Below, one piece after another: positions 25,001 to 34,470 of a stretch of 64,000 nucleotides of DNA. The notes beneath the pieces are model-generated. The model worked only from the letters and a program-made list of their open reading frames with translations. It did no database searches and was not told where the DNA came from. Both the position numbers and the translations under genes were made by a program. The DNA is from Vigna angularis (lineage: Eukaryota; Streptophyta; Magnoliopsida; Fabales; Fabaceae), in NCBI RefSeq assembly GCF_016808095.1, contig NC_068978.1, positions 25,183,306 to 25,247,305 on the forward strand. The letters run 5' to 3'. Within the stretch, counting starts at the first letter, position 1, and each line of letters starts with the position of its first letter.

Positions 25001-25288
25001 TTGATTAAAAGTCCAAAGATATTGCTATTAGACGAAGCCACAAGTGCATTAGACGCTGAGTCAGAGAGAGTTGTTCAGGATGCATTGGACAAAGTCATTG
25101 TGAATAGAACCACTGTGGTTGTGGCACATCGCCTATCTGCAATAAAAAATGCAGATTTGATTGCTGTTGTTAAAGATGGAGTCATCGTGGAGAAGGGAAG
25201 CCACGAAACACTCGTTAAAGTCAAGAACGGGTTTTACGCTTCCTTAGTCCAACTTCACTCAAATGGTTCAAAAACTACAGTACCCTGA
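7059..25288 (+). CDS. ABCB/MDR (P-glycoprotein-like) full transporter, 12 exons
   Basis: Proposed exons: 7059-7307, 7885-7939, 8901-9076, 12461-12682, 20802-21046, 21120-21645, 21734-22007, 22229-23094, 23175-23441, 23554-23817, 23929-24222, 24923-25288. All junctions are GT-AG and phases match, giving about 1267 residues, normal for plant ABCBs (about 1250-1290). The order is TMD1-NBD1-TMD2-NBD2. NBD1 has Walker [10 protein letters not shown] (about 400-408), signature LSGGQ (504-508), Walker B ILLLDE ending near 529 and the H-loop AHRLST. NBD2 has GESGCGKST (about 1054-1062), LSGGQ (about 1159-1163) and ILLLDE ending near 1184. All ATPase residues are present, so the protein should be an ATP-driven membrane exporter. 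Plant relatives carry auxin or other small molecules; it looks closest to the ABCB4/9/11/21 group, and the substrate is not readable here. The start at 7059 (MDGKGSS) is preferred to an in-frame ATG at 7032 because it fits the family N-terminus. Introns 3 (3.4 kb) and 4 (8.1 kb) are swollen by transposons. Confidence 0.93.
9141..9869. mobile_element. Mutator-like non-autonomous element with long terminal inverted repeats
   Basis: The left end GGTTTAATCTTTTTGAATGT is matched, inverted, by the right end. The arms stay similar for roughly 140-150 bases, through a TTATCTCAATTAGGT block and a TCTGTAAAATT block. The flanks TATTTTCAT (9132-9140) and TATTTTTAT (9870-9878) match at 8 of 9 positions, as expected for the 9-bp duplication of Mutator-like elements. 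The GC-rich core (about 9370-9650) is built from GGTCGGTCGG-like repeats in both orientations. No transposase is present. It lies in intron 3 of the ABCB gene. Confidence 0.75.
10488..10740 (+). pseudogene. captured N-terminal fragment resembling a plant O-fucosyltransferase family protein
   Basis: From the ATG at 10491 the frame begins MHGYSRLGG, continues through the basic stretch [12 protein letters not shown] and ends in the hydrophobic segment [21 protein letters not shown] short basic cytosolic tail plus one membrane anchor of this kind is typical of the Golgi type II N-terminus of plant GDP-fucose O-fucosyltransferase-like proteins. The family call is from memory of such N-termini. After about 80 codons the similarity stops and no catalytic domain follows, so this is a fragment and not a gene. 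It sits in an ABCB intron, next to another fragment of opposite strand. Confidence 0.45.
10781..10897 (-). pseudogene. captured fragment with one membrane segment, possibly ATL RING-H2 type
   Basis: Read on the minus strand from the ATG at 10897, the frame begins [20 protein letters not shown] and continues through a basic stretch containing LLKRSH, a single hydrophobic anchor followed by positive charges. Just upstream on the same strand is a serine/asparagine-rich stretch. Such an N-terminus resembles ATL-type RING-H2 ubiquitin ligases, but no RING domain is present and the family call is weak. The frame later runs antisense through the neighbouring fragment and has no meaning there. Confidence 0.25.
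10970..11150 (+). repeat. degenerate minisatellite with GGAACCGAATACA core
   Basis: AGAACCGAGTACA, AGAACCGAATACG, AGAACCGGATACA, GGAATCGAATACA and GGAACCGAATACT recur every 20-35 bases, with variable spacers. It lies inside the gene-capturing segment. Confidence 0.7.
13340..13660 (+). repeat. second copy of the 9970-10230 repeat, in ABCB intron 4
   Basis: Blocks such as GAGTGGATTTGTAGGTAATTG, GATTTGGAAGTAAA and GAGAATTAGTGTA, and a CTAGTTATTAAAGTAATATAA block, align in order with 9970-10230 with modest divergence. It is therefore a terminal piece or remnant of the same dispersed element, without the captured gene fragments. Confidence 0.65.
14046..14436 (+). repeat. tandem/duplicated intron segment, left copy
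   Basis: Positions 14172-14436 (265 bp) appear identical, base for base, to 19497-19761 on the far side of the copia element. The preceding piece (14046-14171, starting CATACGTATCATTTGC) has a diverged relative that follows the right copy (from about 19757, CATATGTATCATTTGC). So the locus reads A1-B1-[copia]-B2-A2, with B1 and B2 identical and A1 and A2 clearly different. Confidence 0.9.
14437..14767 (-). repeat. 3' LTR of the intron-4 copia element
   Basis: 331 bp. On the minus strand it runs TGTTAGAATAAAC...CACTAATA. The final TA in place of CA is shared by both LTRs, so it was already present in the master copy. It lacks 9 bp (AGAGTGGAG on the + strand) that are present in the other LTR. 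Confidence 0.93.
14993..19018 (-). CDS. copia Gag-Pol polyprotein, near-complete frame
   Basis: Encodes capsid, protease, integrase, reverse transcriptase and RNase H in copia order. Visible landmarks are the zinc knuckle [14 protein letters not shown] (near residue 260), protease [11 protein letters not shown], integrase HHCC zinc finger and catalytic stretches [14 protein letters not shown] and [10 protein letters not shown], the RT block ARLVAKGF and active site YVDDLL, and RNase H SDADWCGD. The pol part has no stop or frameshift. The frame opens upstream with TTG; its first ATG is 11 codons in. The family-like N-terminus, [16 protein letters not shown], starts at 19028 in another frame, so a small indel near 18975-18985 has disconnected the normal Gag start. 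The element is probably unable to make normal Gag itself but could be mobilised in trans. Confidence 0.93.
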   Translation of the reverse strand: MEEYRGNCLYLMGNWRIKMQAIFGFQDVSEVIEDGLPDLSERATEEEKRSYKLQVKLDSKARFLLYQCVSPKIFNKISKASTAKEVWDILVKMYGDGDKNKKVKLQALRRQFEILIMDEGETVAEYFDKVQELVNKMRACKDTISDEYIVDKILRTLTPRFDHVVVAIEEARNLESMEIEELLHSLEAHEYRINERKQCQEQALQARSQFKGKKGFKKWNKGSKKGKDSQEQQGEDSSESAPVKNQKSGGDWKFDKKKVKCYNCQKLGHYAKECWKGEGAKNKPKKRANLAQEEESDSEAVMLMANTGEEQPESTTWYLDSGCSTHMTGRKDWFVKMQGASQGKIRFADDRSLTAEGSGRVVLRDAGGKEVIIEEVLYVPGLKTNLLSLGQLLQKGYVMKMENNCLSIFNQHKKMVVQAQLSQNRTFRVVMSAVKHHCFTAIENREEWLWHLRFGHLNFRDLSLLSQKNMVSGLPTVEIPETVCKECVQCKQTRGSFQKILPQKSTGKLGVVYSDVCGPIQVETPGGSRYFLLFIDDWTRKCWVYLIRRKGEVLQTFEKFKSLVERQCEKKIKVLRTDGGGEYTSTEFKELCEKEGIVHEVTPPYTPQHNGAAERKNRTILNMVRCMLKSKKLPNFLWGEAVLTATYVLNLSPTKRLNGLTPEEAWTGVKPDVKHLKIFGSICYKHIPDQLRKKLDDKGVPLILVGYNATGGYKLYNPIGGAVCISRDVVVDEAGVWQWETSEQEASTINLEDVTAGEETVEIMETGERRDDSRRRSSRVSQLPAHLRDYDLSYEATLTSEGNFVHFALIAEAEPVEFDDAVKDERWYKAMQEEIDSIERNQTWELVDLPSNKRPIALKWVYKSKINPQGVVVRHKARLVAKGFLQKAGVDYGEVFAPVARVETIRLVVSLATKFHWSLHQLDVKSAFLNGRLEEEVYVVQPLGFEVKGQHDKVYRLRKALYGLKQAPRAWNQRIDGFMSSIGFEKCVSEHGLYVKSCQHSGRQEKLIVCLYVDDLLVTGSCEELISDFKIQMLSEFEMSDLGKLSYFLGIEFTETESGIVMHQSRYVLDLLKRFEMVDCNAANTPAEVGLRLEKEPDEEAVDPTAYRSIVGSLRYLCNTRPDLSYSVGVVSRYMECPRLSHLNAVKRILRYLQGTHSYGILLGRGETGEEVQITSYSDADWCGDKEDRKSTAGYIFFMGGTPISWSSRKEPVVALSSCEAEYIAACEATCQATWLGFLLEGLKIELTGRVRLLVDNKSAIDLAKHPASHGKSKHIETRFHYIREQVSSGRLDVVHCRSEDQLADILTKALKSERFQSLRKQIGMMRAEISEDRTRRTAKT
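19148..19487 (-). repeat. 5' LTR of the intron-4 copia element
   Basis: 340 bp, matching 14437-14767 apart from one 9-bp insertion. The primer-binding site TGGTATCAAGAGC follows directly on the minus strand at about 19134-19147. Confidence 0.93.
19497..19890 (+). repeat. tandem/duplicated intron segment, right copy
   Basis: 19497-19761 is identical to 14172-14436. It is joined to the LTR by 9 nt (CATTCTTAA, 19488-19496), themselves a repeat of sequence inside the block. About 19757-19890 is a diverged copy of 14046-14180. Confidence 0.9.
19891..20801. other. rest of ABCB intron 4
   Basis: AT-rich intron sequence up to the acceptor at 20800-20801. No transposon end or coding motif was recognised. 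Confidence 0.5.
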
Positions 25289-25317
25289 GAAACAAGAACG
25301 AGAAAATGTTGTAAGTT

Positions 25318-25323
25318 AATAAA
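25318..25323 (+). promoter_or_regulatory. likely poly(A) signal of the ABCB gene
   Basis: AATAAA lies 30 bases after the TGA stop. Plant signals are loose, so this is a candidate only. Confidence 0.4.
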
Positions 25324-25682
25324 TTCATGAAGTCATGTTACGTTAAGAATAGTATGACATTTACCATCAGTTGGCTAAATCCTTAAAATACAGCCCTGTG
25401 TGATCACAAGCCACTATTATACTTAGAACATGTGTTGTGTTTTTAGGAGCTTCTAAAACTGAAAAATATCAAGTTAAATTGAATTAGTGCTAAATTAAAA
25501 TTAGTTTATACATAAGTTAAAAATAAAAATTTTAAATATTTATATTTGTTAAATATATTATGTTTATCTTATCTTTATCTTTTAGTTTTAGTTTATTTAT
25601 TATTATTTTTTATTTGTATTTTGAACTTAGCCTATTATAAATAGATGATCTTATGTGTATATTCAATACAAGAGAAATTAAT

Positions 25683-25896
25683 TATAGAGGATTTAAATAT
25701 GTATTGAGAATACTTTTGAATTGATCTGCATCATGTACAGGGATCCTATTTATATACAACAGTAGAAAATAATTAAATCCTATATAATAGGAAAAATAAA
25801 CTAACAGAAGGAGAAATATTAGGAGTTATATTCTAGTTGTTAGAAACAGGAAGAAGACTTAGTCTTCAAACAGACTACTACATGAGTACTCCAATA
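25683..25896 (-). repeat. 3' LTR of the Ale-like copia element
   Basis: 214 bp, running TATTGGAG...CCTCTATA on the minus strand. Nine substitutions from 31365-31578 and no indels. Confidence 0.95.
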
Positions 25897-26118
25897 CTCC
25901 CTCGCAAGATGGTGGAGGCACAAACAACACCAATCTTGGCAATGAGGTAGTTGTTACGCGAGGGAGATAATGGTTTTGTGAGGAGATCCGCTAGTTGATG
26001 GCTGGACGGTAGGTAAAGAACATGAAGTTTCTTGGCAGCAACAAGTCACGAATGAAATGATTGGCAATGGCTAAGTGTTTCATGCGTGAGTGAAAAACAG
26101 GGTTGGCACAGAGATAGG

Positions 26119-27425
26119 TGTTGAGACTTTGACAAGTGTACCAAATCGTTCAAGTAATAAAACCGGTAAGATCGGATATCGTTTCCCAAGAGACTCGTGT
26201 CCTAGACAATCGTATAATATCTAACTAATTTAGACTAAAGAATGATTCCATGTTTTTGGGATTTTGATGCAATAAAATTAAAGATAAAACATAAAGGGTA
26301 AAAGTGATCTTTGATAACGCAAACACTTAGGAATGGAAAGATTAGAAATGCTATGGAATGATATTGTTGGGGGATGATTTCACCTACTTCACTCTTATGT
26401 ATAGAAAATCACTTCCTCTTCATTAATTAGCCAATGTCAATCTTCTAATTTACTCAAACCCAATCCCTTGGTAGAGAGAGCCTAGACTTACTTCTTAAAC
26501 TCCAATCCCTTGGAAAACCTAACAAGTTCATCCGCTTTAAGAATTGAGATTCAAGACAACCAAAGGTCCTAGTTCTATCCCTAGATACTATTTCCTTTAG
26601 GTGTTTAATCCAGTTCTAGATTCACCCAATATTTCCCAATATCAAGCAAACCCTAAAATCATGATATGGTTGAATTACTCATACAAGCTTTAAGTAGAGG
26701 AATTAAACACTAACAATCAATGAAAGAGGCATATAATCATTCAAAACAACTGTAATTACATAAGAGATCCGTGGTTACATCAATCCCCAACAAGAATGAA
26801 ACTAGCTCTCCATGAATGGAGAGCTTGAGCTTACAACAATGGTGGAAATGGAAGAAGGAGGAGGACCCAAGGATGAAGAAGGGCTGTTCCCACAGCTCCT
26901 AGCTCGCCTCTGGACGCTCCAATTGAGAGAAATCGTGTCTGGGATGCCAAAGATGTCAAAGCCCTTCTAATTTGGGGTTAAATAAACCCAATCTGCCAAA
27001 TCAGCAGCAGGCGCGCTTGAGACCGCGCTCCAGCGCGCGAAAACAGGAAAAAGGGCGCTGGAGCGCCCTTTTGTAGGGGGCGCTCCAGCTAGCTCCAGTC
27101 CTGGTGCAGAGCCCGCTCCAACGCCCATGGAAAAAGGGCGCTCCAGCTAACTTTTTTCCAGATTCTGGTTCTTCATATTTTTGCTGTTTTTGCTGTTTTC
27201 TTGTTTTCTCTGGTTCCAGCACTCTTCATTTGATGTAGAGACTTCTTCCAACTAATTAACTTGTATAAATAAAGGGGTTAATGATCAATTTATCTAATTA
27301 AAGCTTAAGATGAAACCACTTCTTAAACTAAATGAAAACTAGGATTTACAAGGTAAAAAGGATGAGAAAGAGTTGATATTTTCTCTAATTCAATACTGAA
27401 TTCATAGTAAAAAATGCAACTATCA
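26119..27425 (+). mobile_element. solo LTR of a gypsy-type element, nested in the copia RNase H region
   Basis: It runs TGTTGAGACTTTGAC...TGCAACTATCA, with TG...CA ends, and is flanked by the perfect 5-bp duplication ATAGG (26114-26118 and 27426-27430). Removing it and one ATAGG rejoins the copia RNase H frame: one side ends in the SDNIGATY motif and the other continues with the typical ANPVFHSR motif. No internal retroelement sequence is present, so it is a solo LTR left by LTR-LTR recombination. Its start (GTACCAAATCGTTCAAGTAA) resembles many long gypsy LTRs; the superfamily is inferred. A GC-rich palindromic part (about 27005-27150) is made of GGCGCTCCAGC-like repeats. Confidence 0.88.
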
Positions 27426-27430
27426 ATAGG

Positions 27431-30400
27431 TGGCTCCAATATTATCAGAGTAAATTGTTGGTTGTTTGGAAATAGGGCAATGAAGTTCCGTGAGTAGCTG
27501 CTGCAACCAAAGTAATTCATCAGCTGTAGTACCAATGGTGCGATATTCAGCCTTAGTGGAGGATTTGGCAACTAAAAGTTGCTTCTTACATGACCAGGAG
27601 ATGGCATTGGAACCGTAATAGATGATGTACGCAGCAGTGGAACGACGATCAACAGTATCACCTGCCCAATCAGCATCACAAAAGGTAGTTAAATGAAGGT
27701 CGGAGTCACTCCGAAGTTGAAGACCATGGTCAATAGTGCCTTTGAGGTACCGAAGAATTCTTTTGGCAGCTTGCATATGAGTTTCAGTTGGAGCAGCCAT
27801 ATATTGAGAGAGCTTGTTAACACTGAAGGAAACATCGGGACATGTCAATGACAAATACTGTAAGGACCCAACAATTCGGCGATACTCGGAAACGTTGCAA
27901 GTGGAAGCATCAGAATCAACAGAGAGATTACATGAAGTACTCATGGATGTTGTAACAGGTTTAGCATCAGTCATGGCAGTAGATTGAAGAAGGTCACGAA
28001 TGTAATGGTTCTGGGTTAGAAAAAGACCCGTTGACGTCAGAAGAATCTCAACCCCAAGAAAATGATGCAGAGTACCGAGATCTTTTAGAGTGAACTTAGC
28101 AGCCAAATCACGTTGAAATGTAGATAGAAACACCATATTGTTACCAGTAAGCAGTAAGTCGTCAACATATACGAGGAAATACGCAATCGTATCAGACCGA
28201 TGATAAACAAATAAGGAAGTGTCAGACCTAGAATTAGTGAAGCCATAACTAAGCAGAAAATTAAGAAGGACATTGTACCAGGCTCGCGGAGCTTGTTTGA
28301 GGCCATAAATAGATTTATGAAGCTTGCACACGTAATTAGGGAACTGAGGATGCACAAAACCAGGAGGCTAAGACATGTAAAGGTCCTCGGAGATGGTACC
28401 ATGAAGAAAGACGTTATTAACATCCATTTGCCGTAAAGACCAGCCACGGGACAAAGCAATACACAACACCAGTTTGATTGTTTGTGGCTTTACCACGGGA
28501 CTGAAGGTATCCGAATAATCAAGACCGGGGCACTGGTGGAACCCTTTTGCAACTAATCGAGCTTTATACCGGGCAATGGAACCATCGGTGTTGCGTTTGA
28601 GGCAAAAAACCCATTTATTTCCAACCACATTAAAACATTGTTCATGAGGTACCAAAGACCAAGTACCATTAGCATGAAGGGCATTAAATTCTTCAAACAT
28701 GGCAGATTTCCATTCTTGGTGTTTAAGAGCCTGAGTTACACAAGAGGGTTCAACAGGATCTGAAAGAGGAAATTTAGAAACAAGATGAACCTGTTTGTGC
28801 TTGTAGATGTCGTTCTTGGAGCTAGTGACCATGGGATGTGAAGGGAATGGTGGAGCAACAACCGGCGGTTCCACTGCAGCAGGCGGAATTAAGGAACTCG
28901 TGGACTAGTCAGGTGAGGATGAGGTTGTGGTGGGGTTCAGTGAGGGCACAATTTCAGTGGGGATGTCGGTTGTGGAAGTTGAGGGTGAGTTAGACAATGG
29001 AATGGTGAGGAGACTAGAGGGTGGAGAAGGTGATGGGGGCTGGGTGGGCTCATGCAGTTCATGAAGTAAAGAGAGAGGAAAATTAGGGCTGTGAGAGGGA
29101 TGAGGCTTGCACGAAGTGGGAGTTTGGGGAGAGGAATAGGGAAATACCGTTTCTACAAATTGGACATGACGTGAGGTGTAGTATATTTGGGAAGAAGGAT
29201 TATAACAAATGTATGCACTCTGGGTTGTACTGTAACCAAGGAAGACACATGATTGAGACTTTGGAAGTAATTTACTAGTGGTGTAGGGAACAAGCCAAGG
29301 AAAACAGAGACACCCAAAGGTCCGGAGTTTATGATAGTTGGGGAGACACTGGAATAAAATTTGAAGAGGAGTTTTCATGTGGAGGCCAGGAGTGGGCATA
29401 CGATTTATAAGGTAAGCTGCAGTTTGAAAGACATGACATCACAAGGAAAGGGGTAAGGAAGCATGATGAAGAAGACACTTGGCAGTTTCGGTTAAATGAC
29501 GGTGCTTACGTTCGGCAAGGCCACTGTGTTCGGGAGTGTGAGGAGGAGTAGTTAGATGGGAAATACCATTGGCTTGAAGAAAACTTCTTAACTTAATGAA
29601 TTCACCACCATTGTCAGAATAAAGAGTTTTAATTTTATAATTCAATTTGTTTTCAACAAGGGACTTAAAGACAGGAAAAATTGTAGAGACATCAGATTTG
29701 TGTTTCATAGGGTAAAGCCAAACATATTTGGAAAATAAATAAATGAAAATAACATAATAAGAGAATCCTTTTATTGATGACACAGACGCAGGACCCCAAA
29801 CATCAGAATAAATAATTTCAAGTGAAGTAGAACTAGATAAACTAGACTTATGAAATGGTAATTTATGACTTTTATTTTGAAGACAATCTAAACATGATGA
29901 TGGTAGAGATGAGGGGGAGTGAGTGAGGTGGTTGGCCTTGAGGGTGTGGTGGAGAATCTGGGAGGTTGGATGACCGAGACGATGATGCCAAAGGTGTATA
30001 GTAGGTTGTGGGCAGGCATGATGACTTTGTGGAGGAGAGGGAGGTGACCTTAACTTGTACACATTATCTTCATTCCGTCCGCGCAGTAGAATCGCCCCTG
30101 TTTGAAGATCCTTAACATCAAAGTGCCAAGGGAAAAATTCAGCAGATACATCATTAGTTTGGCATAATTGAGAAACATATAGGAGATTATGGGAAACAGT
30201 GGGGACATGCAAAATGTTGGAGAGCTGAAGAGAATGGGAATTAGTGAAAATGTGAGTAGAACCAAGATGGGTGATAGGTAGACCCTTACCATTTGCCACC
30301 ATCAGTTGATCGTTGCCTGCATATTCATTGGAGATGGAAAGAGAGCCCATGTCATTAGTGACATGGTGGGAGGCACTAGAGTCCACAAGCCACGCAGACT

Positions 30401-30644
30401 CATTGGGTGTGACAGAGGTCACAGAATTTGCCTCTGGACGAGTGGGAAAACCATGCAGGCGGTAGCAGGTTTTGGCTGTGTGTCCACGACGGTCACAATA
30501 TTGACAAGTAGGGACCATGTGGGAAGAAGAACGACGTGAGTGTGGAGGAGAGGAGGGGCGGCGGAAAGGAGGAGGAGCAATGTTGGTCGGTAGGAAGGAA
30601 TCACGAGGATTTCGCTTTCCACGGTTTGCAGAAGAGGAAAACAT
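27431..30644 (-). pseudogene. copia pol (protease-integrase-RT-RNase H), broken by in-frame stops
   Basis: One continuous frame with gag, interrupted by TGA at 29439-29441, TAG at 28905-28907 and TAG at 28368-28370, with no frameshift. Landmarks in order are the zinc knuckle CQYCDRRGHTAKTC, protease-like DSSASHHVTND, the integrase region with LWHHRLGHP, SDVWGP, SDNGGEF and HSGLAERKH, the RT with [10 protein letters not shown] and YVDDLLLTG, and RNase H with CDADWAGD. The protease centre reads DSSAS, not the usual DSGAS/DSGCS, so it was probably inactive too. RNase H is cut after SDNIGATY by the nested LTR and resumes at 26113 downwards. Confidence 0.9.
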
Positions 30645-30695
30645 GTTGACGTGATTTGCAGTAAGGGGAGCAACCTGATGATGACGATCATCATG

Positions 30696-31310
30696 CTAAA
30701 TAAAGGTGTCAAAATCTACCAATTTGTCAAATAACTCACCAAATGATAGTGGTGAGTCGCGTACACGGATGAAGGCATTGAACTCACGGAACGAAGGACC
30801 TAGACCGTTCAAGGTAGCAATGACCAAATCTAGGTCATCCACGAGGTGACCAATCAAGGCAAGTTCATCTACTAGGAACCGAAGATATTCACTAATAGAA
30901 GAGTTTCCTTTAGTAATGGAAGCAAGTCTTTCCTTCAGGGACATGATGCGGGTACGAGAACGATTGGCATAGGCCTTCATAAGCCTTGTCCAGGCATTAG
31001 CAGAGGAGGTTGCAGAGGACATAACGACTTGAGCCTCTGGTTCGCAAGAACCCAAAAGGGCAAGATAGACGTAGTGGTCCTGACAAACCCAATGGGAATG
31101 GTCAAGATTGGCGGTAACAGCATCACTAGTGCCGATAGTGGCAAGAGGGCAGGGAGTCGTCCCTGTGACATAACCAATAGTGTCGTTGGCAACAAGGAGG
31201 TGATGAACCTGTTTGAACCAGGTAGGGTAATTATTGGTGGTTAACTTGATTGGAAGGGTTGATGATGTGGGAAATTCAATGAGGGGTTTGGAAGCAGTGG
31301 AGGGAGCCAT
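30696..31310 (-). pseudogene. copia gag, ended by a premature TAG
   Basis: ATG at 31310 begins MAPSTASKPLIEF and is followed by the typical copia Gag opening LTTNNYPTWFKQV and an MSLKERLASITKG motif. It has 204 codons before TAG at 30696-30698. The same frame continues without shift into the zinc-knuckle and protease region, so the element once had a single gag-pol frame and this stop is a later mutation. Confidence 0.88.
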
Positions 31311-31364
31311 GAAAAAAAAAAGGAGGGATCAATTGCAATTATGCAGAAGGCAAATTTGATACCA

Positions 31365-31578
31365 TATAGAGGATTTAAATATGTATTGAGAATACTTTTG
31401 AATTGATCTACATCATGTACAGGGATCCTATTTATATACAACAGTAGATAATAACTAAGTCCTATATAATAGGAAAAATAAACTAATAGAAGGAGAAATA
31501 TTAGGAGTTATAGTCTAGTTGTTACAAACATGAAGAAGACTTAGTCTTCAAACAGACGACTACATGAGTACTCCAATA
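31365..31578 (-). repeat. 5' LTR of the Ale-like copia element
   Basis: 214 bp partner of 25683-25896. The primer site TGGTATCA lies next to it on the minus strand at about 31356-31363. Confidence 0.95.
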
Positions 31579-31583
31579 TTAAT

Positions 31584-31921
31584 CTTATACATAATTTTCA
31601 CTATATTCAACATGGTATTAAAGTCTGGTTCTTTTGAGAAAATGTTTTTGTTGCCTTTGTCACTACACTCCCTTCTGTCACTACTAGAGTTCTAGTTTCG
31701 ACGAACGATTATATAGTTTTGATCGTCTCAGCCAGGTGACCACCGTGCCGTCAACGACACTTTCATTAGAGCTCTTACATGCTCTCGCCGCTTTTTGAAG
31801 TTGTGGATCTGTTCCTTTTTTCGTCGTGTATGGTGGCACATCTTGTCTCGCCTTACACAACGATTTAGAGCGTTGAGATCGCACTTTTTCCTCTTTCAGG
31901 ATCCTCGTATGCTGTTGCATG
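31584..31921. other. short spacer, no gene recognised
   Basis: Sequence between the TTAAT duplication and the Del-type LTR that starts at 31922. No motif was recognised. Confidence 0.4.
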
Positions 31922-34470
31922 TGTAACGCCCCAAATTCTGGGATGCCACGGGTTTACAAAAACCGAATATTTATAAACTTTCTTATAGCGCGAAACGTAT
32001 TTTTTAAAATACTTAACTTTTAACATGCATAATTTATTCAAAACATAGTAGTTCGAAAAGCCTTGTCTAATTATATTATTCCAAAAGTCATAAAAATGAC
32101 TAAGGAAATAAAACAATTACAATTACATTGTTTCAAAAAGTCTATACCAAAAGAACTTTTTAAAGAGACCCAAATCTTTCTTCCGTCATCTCACGAATCT
32201 ATCATGACTTTGGAACATCTACAATATCCTCTATTCACATAAACATTATCGTCGATAATATCATTCACAAACACAAACACGCATGTGATAAGCTACCGAT
32301 AAAAAAATCATAATAACAAGATATATATATATATCAACAACAGTCAAACACCCCATACATAATCCTTTAGCATAAACAATTCAATCATAATGAATTACTC
32401 GATCCTTGAAACTCCATCCTCAAACTTCAATCCTGGATCCTTGATCTCTAATCCTTGATGGCATCACTAAATCTAACACATAGATCTTTGGTCTATCTAC
32501 TCATTAGCATGTATGCTAACTACATACTATAACCATTATAATAACACCACTATCAACATAGCATAACCTGAAGCATTTTTAATACTATGATCATCATCAT
32601 AGATACACCATCGTCGTGATTATTCCAATCATGAATAACACCATGAGCATCACCAAACCAAGACTTCATCTTGACAAGACTCAGCCACACTTCTATACCC
32701 TACATTACCCACTTGTAGCCTACCCTACCAACCCACTTGTAGCCTACCCTACCAACCCACTTATAGCCTCCCACACAGGCATACTTGAGTCATCCTTCTT
32801 CTGACTTTGGACCTGTTTCCCTATCACACAAGGCGAAACATCTATCCCCCACCAAAGAAGATTCAACACTCAAACACCATTCTCTTTTCTACAACTATTT
32901 TCCAAAGAGAACATCACTCTCTTTTCAACAACCAATGCCAAAGAGAGTCACCACCTTTTCAAAAACCAAAGTAAAAGGGAATATCCTTCCCTTTTCAACA
33001 ACACTTGCCAAAGGAAGCACCTATCCGCAGATAGTCTCAGGATTTACTAGGTAGAGCAAGTAGACTAATCTCTCATGCCTCATGTTCATTAACCACACAT
33101 ACCCTTGTGAATTCCATCATTCATTCATGCTCTCCATCACATCTCATAAATCAAACATGACCTCAAACACATAAACTATTCTCATTCTTCACATTTTGCA
33201 TTTCATATGCTTGTCCCTCGTCCATTCTTACCTAAAACTACACTTTTCCAACAAAAATACATTGGAATATATCACTAATGATAATCAATTATTTTAGATA
33301 GCTACAATACCTATTTTTCAGAATTTCAAAATATGAAAGGATAATCGATATTACCAAACAAAAACACCAAAGTCTCAATCCTAACTTATTTATAATACCT
33401 ATATTTTCTTGGATCTTACATTCATCCTTCCTCAAAAGAATTTTCGTCCTCGAAAATTGCACTCACAAAGAAGAATACATCATGCAAAACTTCAAATGCT
33501 TTCCCAAAAATTACATAAATTTTCATAATACAATAACATCAACAATTTTCAAACAGATCAAAAGAACATCACAACAAATTTAATGTATACAAAACAAAAA
33601 CCACAATCTATTTATAACTATAGATAAAAAGAAAGACTTAATAGAATTGTCATCATGCAAACAACGAGCTACAAAGATCAACAATAAAAACTAAATCAAT
33701 TCTAGAACAATTTACACATATATTAAACCGTACACAAATAGAGACATTGAACTCTTTCACAAGAGACTCAACAACAATCCACATTCATATATACGCATGC
33801 AATCCACACAATCATACACATACGCTTGCATTATAATCACACAACAAAAGATAGAAGAAATCACTCCCCAAGACCCTAAAGTTATTTCGAAAACCTAGTT
33901 TGATACCAAATGTAACTCCCTAAATTCTGGGATGCCACAAATTTACAAAAATCGAATATTTATAAATTTTCTTATAGTGCTGAAACGTATTTTTCAAAAA
34001 CCTTAACTTGTCCAATTACATTATTCCAAAAGTCATTAAAATGACTAAGAAAATAAAACAACTACAATTACATTATTTTAGAAGTCTATACCAAAAGAAC
34101 TATTTAAAGAGACCAAAATCGTTCGTCCGTCATCTCACGAATCTATAATGTCTCTAGAACATCTGCAATATCATTTGTTCACGTATAAGACATTATACGA
34201 TCATCACCGATAATATGATTCACAAACACATAAACACAAACACATATGGGGTAAGCTATTGATAAAACGATCATAATAACAAGATATAAACATACTAATT
34301 ATATCAACAATAATCAAACACCCCATACACAGTAGTAATAACAATATGATTCATAATCTTTTAACATAAACAATTCAATCATAATGAATTACTCGATCAT
34401 TAATCCTCGATCCCCGAACTTCAATCATCGATCCTTGATTTCTAACCCTTGATGTCATCACTAACATCTC
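31922..34470 (-). mobile_element. Del/Tekay-type gypsy remnant with most of the interior deleted
   Basis: On the minus strand a 3' LTR runs from TGTAAGATCC (33420) to GGGGCGTTACA (31922), 1499 bp. Just before it is the usual end of Del-type pol and its polypurine region: a TTTTCGAGGACGAAAATTC block, then GAGGAAGGATGAA. Only about 490 bp (33421-33910) separate this from a second, truncated LTR (33911 to about 34470), which starts TGTAACTCCC on the + strand and carries the primer site TGGTATCAAACTAGG beside it. The LTRs are homologous but differ by many substitutions and indels. gag and nearly all of pol are missing. Confidence 0.75.

Larger units (their letters stand above)
25683..31578 (-). 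mobile_element. Ty1/copia retrotransposon (Ale/Retrofit-like), defective, with nested solo LTR
   Basis: Bounded by the 5-bp duplication TTAAT (25678-25682 and 31579-31583). LTRs of 214 bp lie at 25683-25896 and 31365-31578 and differ at 9 positions (about 4%). On the minus strand the order is 5' LTR, primer site TGGTATCAAATTTG, gag, pol, polypurine tract GAGGGAG, 3' LTR. A 1307-bp solo LTR interrupts RNase H at 26119-27425. The element lies about 400 bp downstream of the ABCB stop, in the opposite orientation. The lineage call rests on the Gag N-terminus and the short LTRs. Confidence 0.95.
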
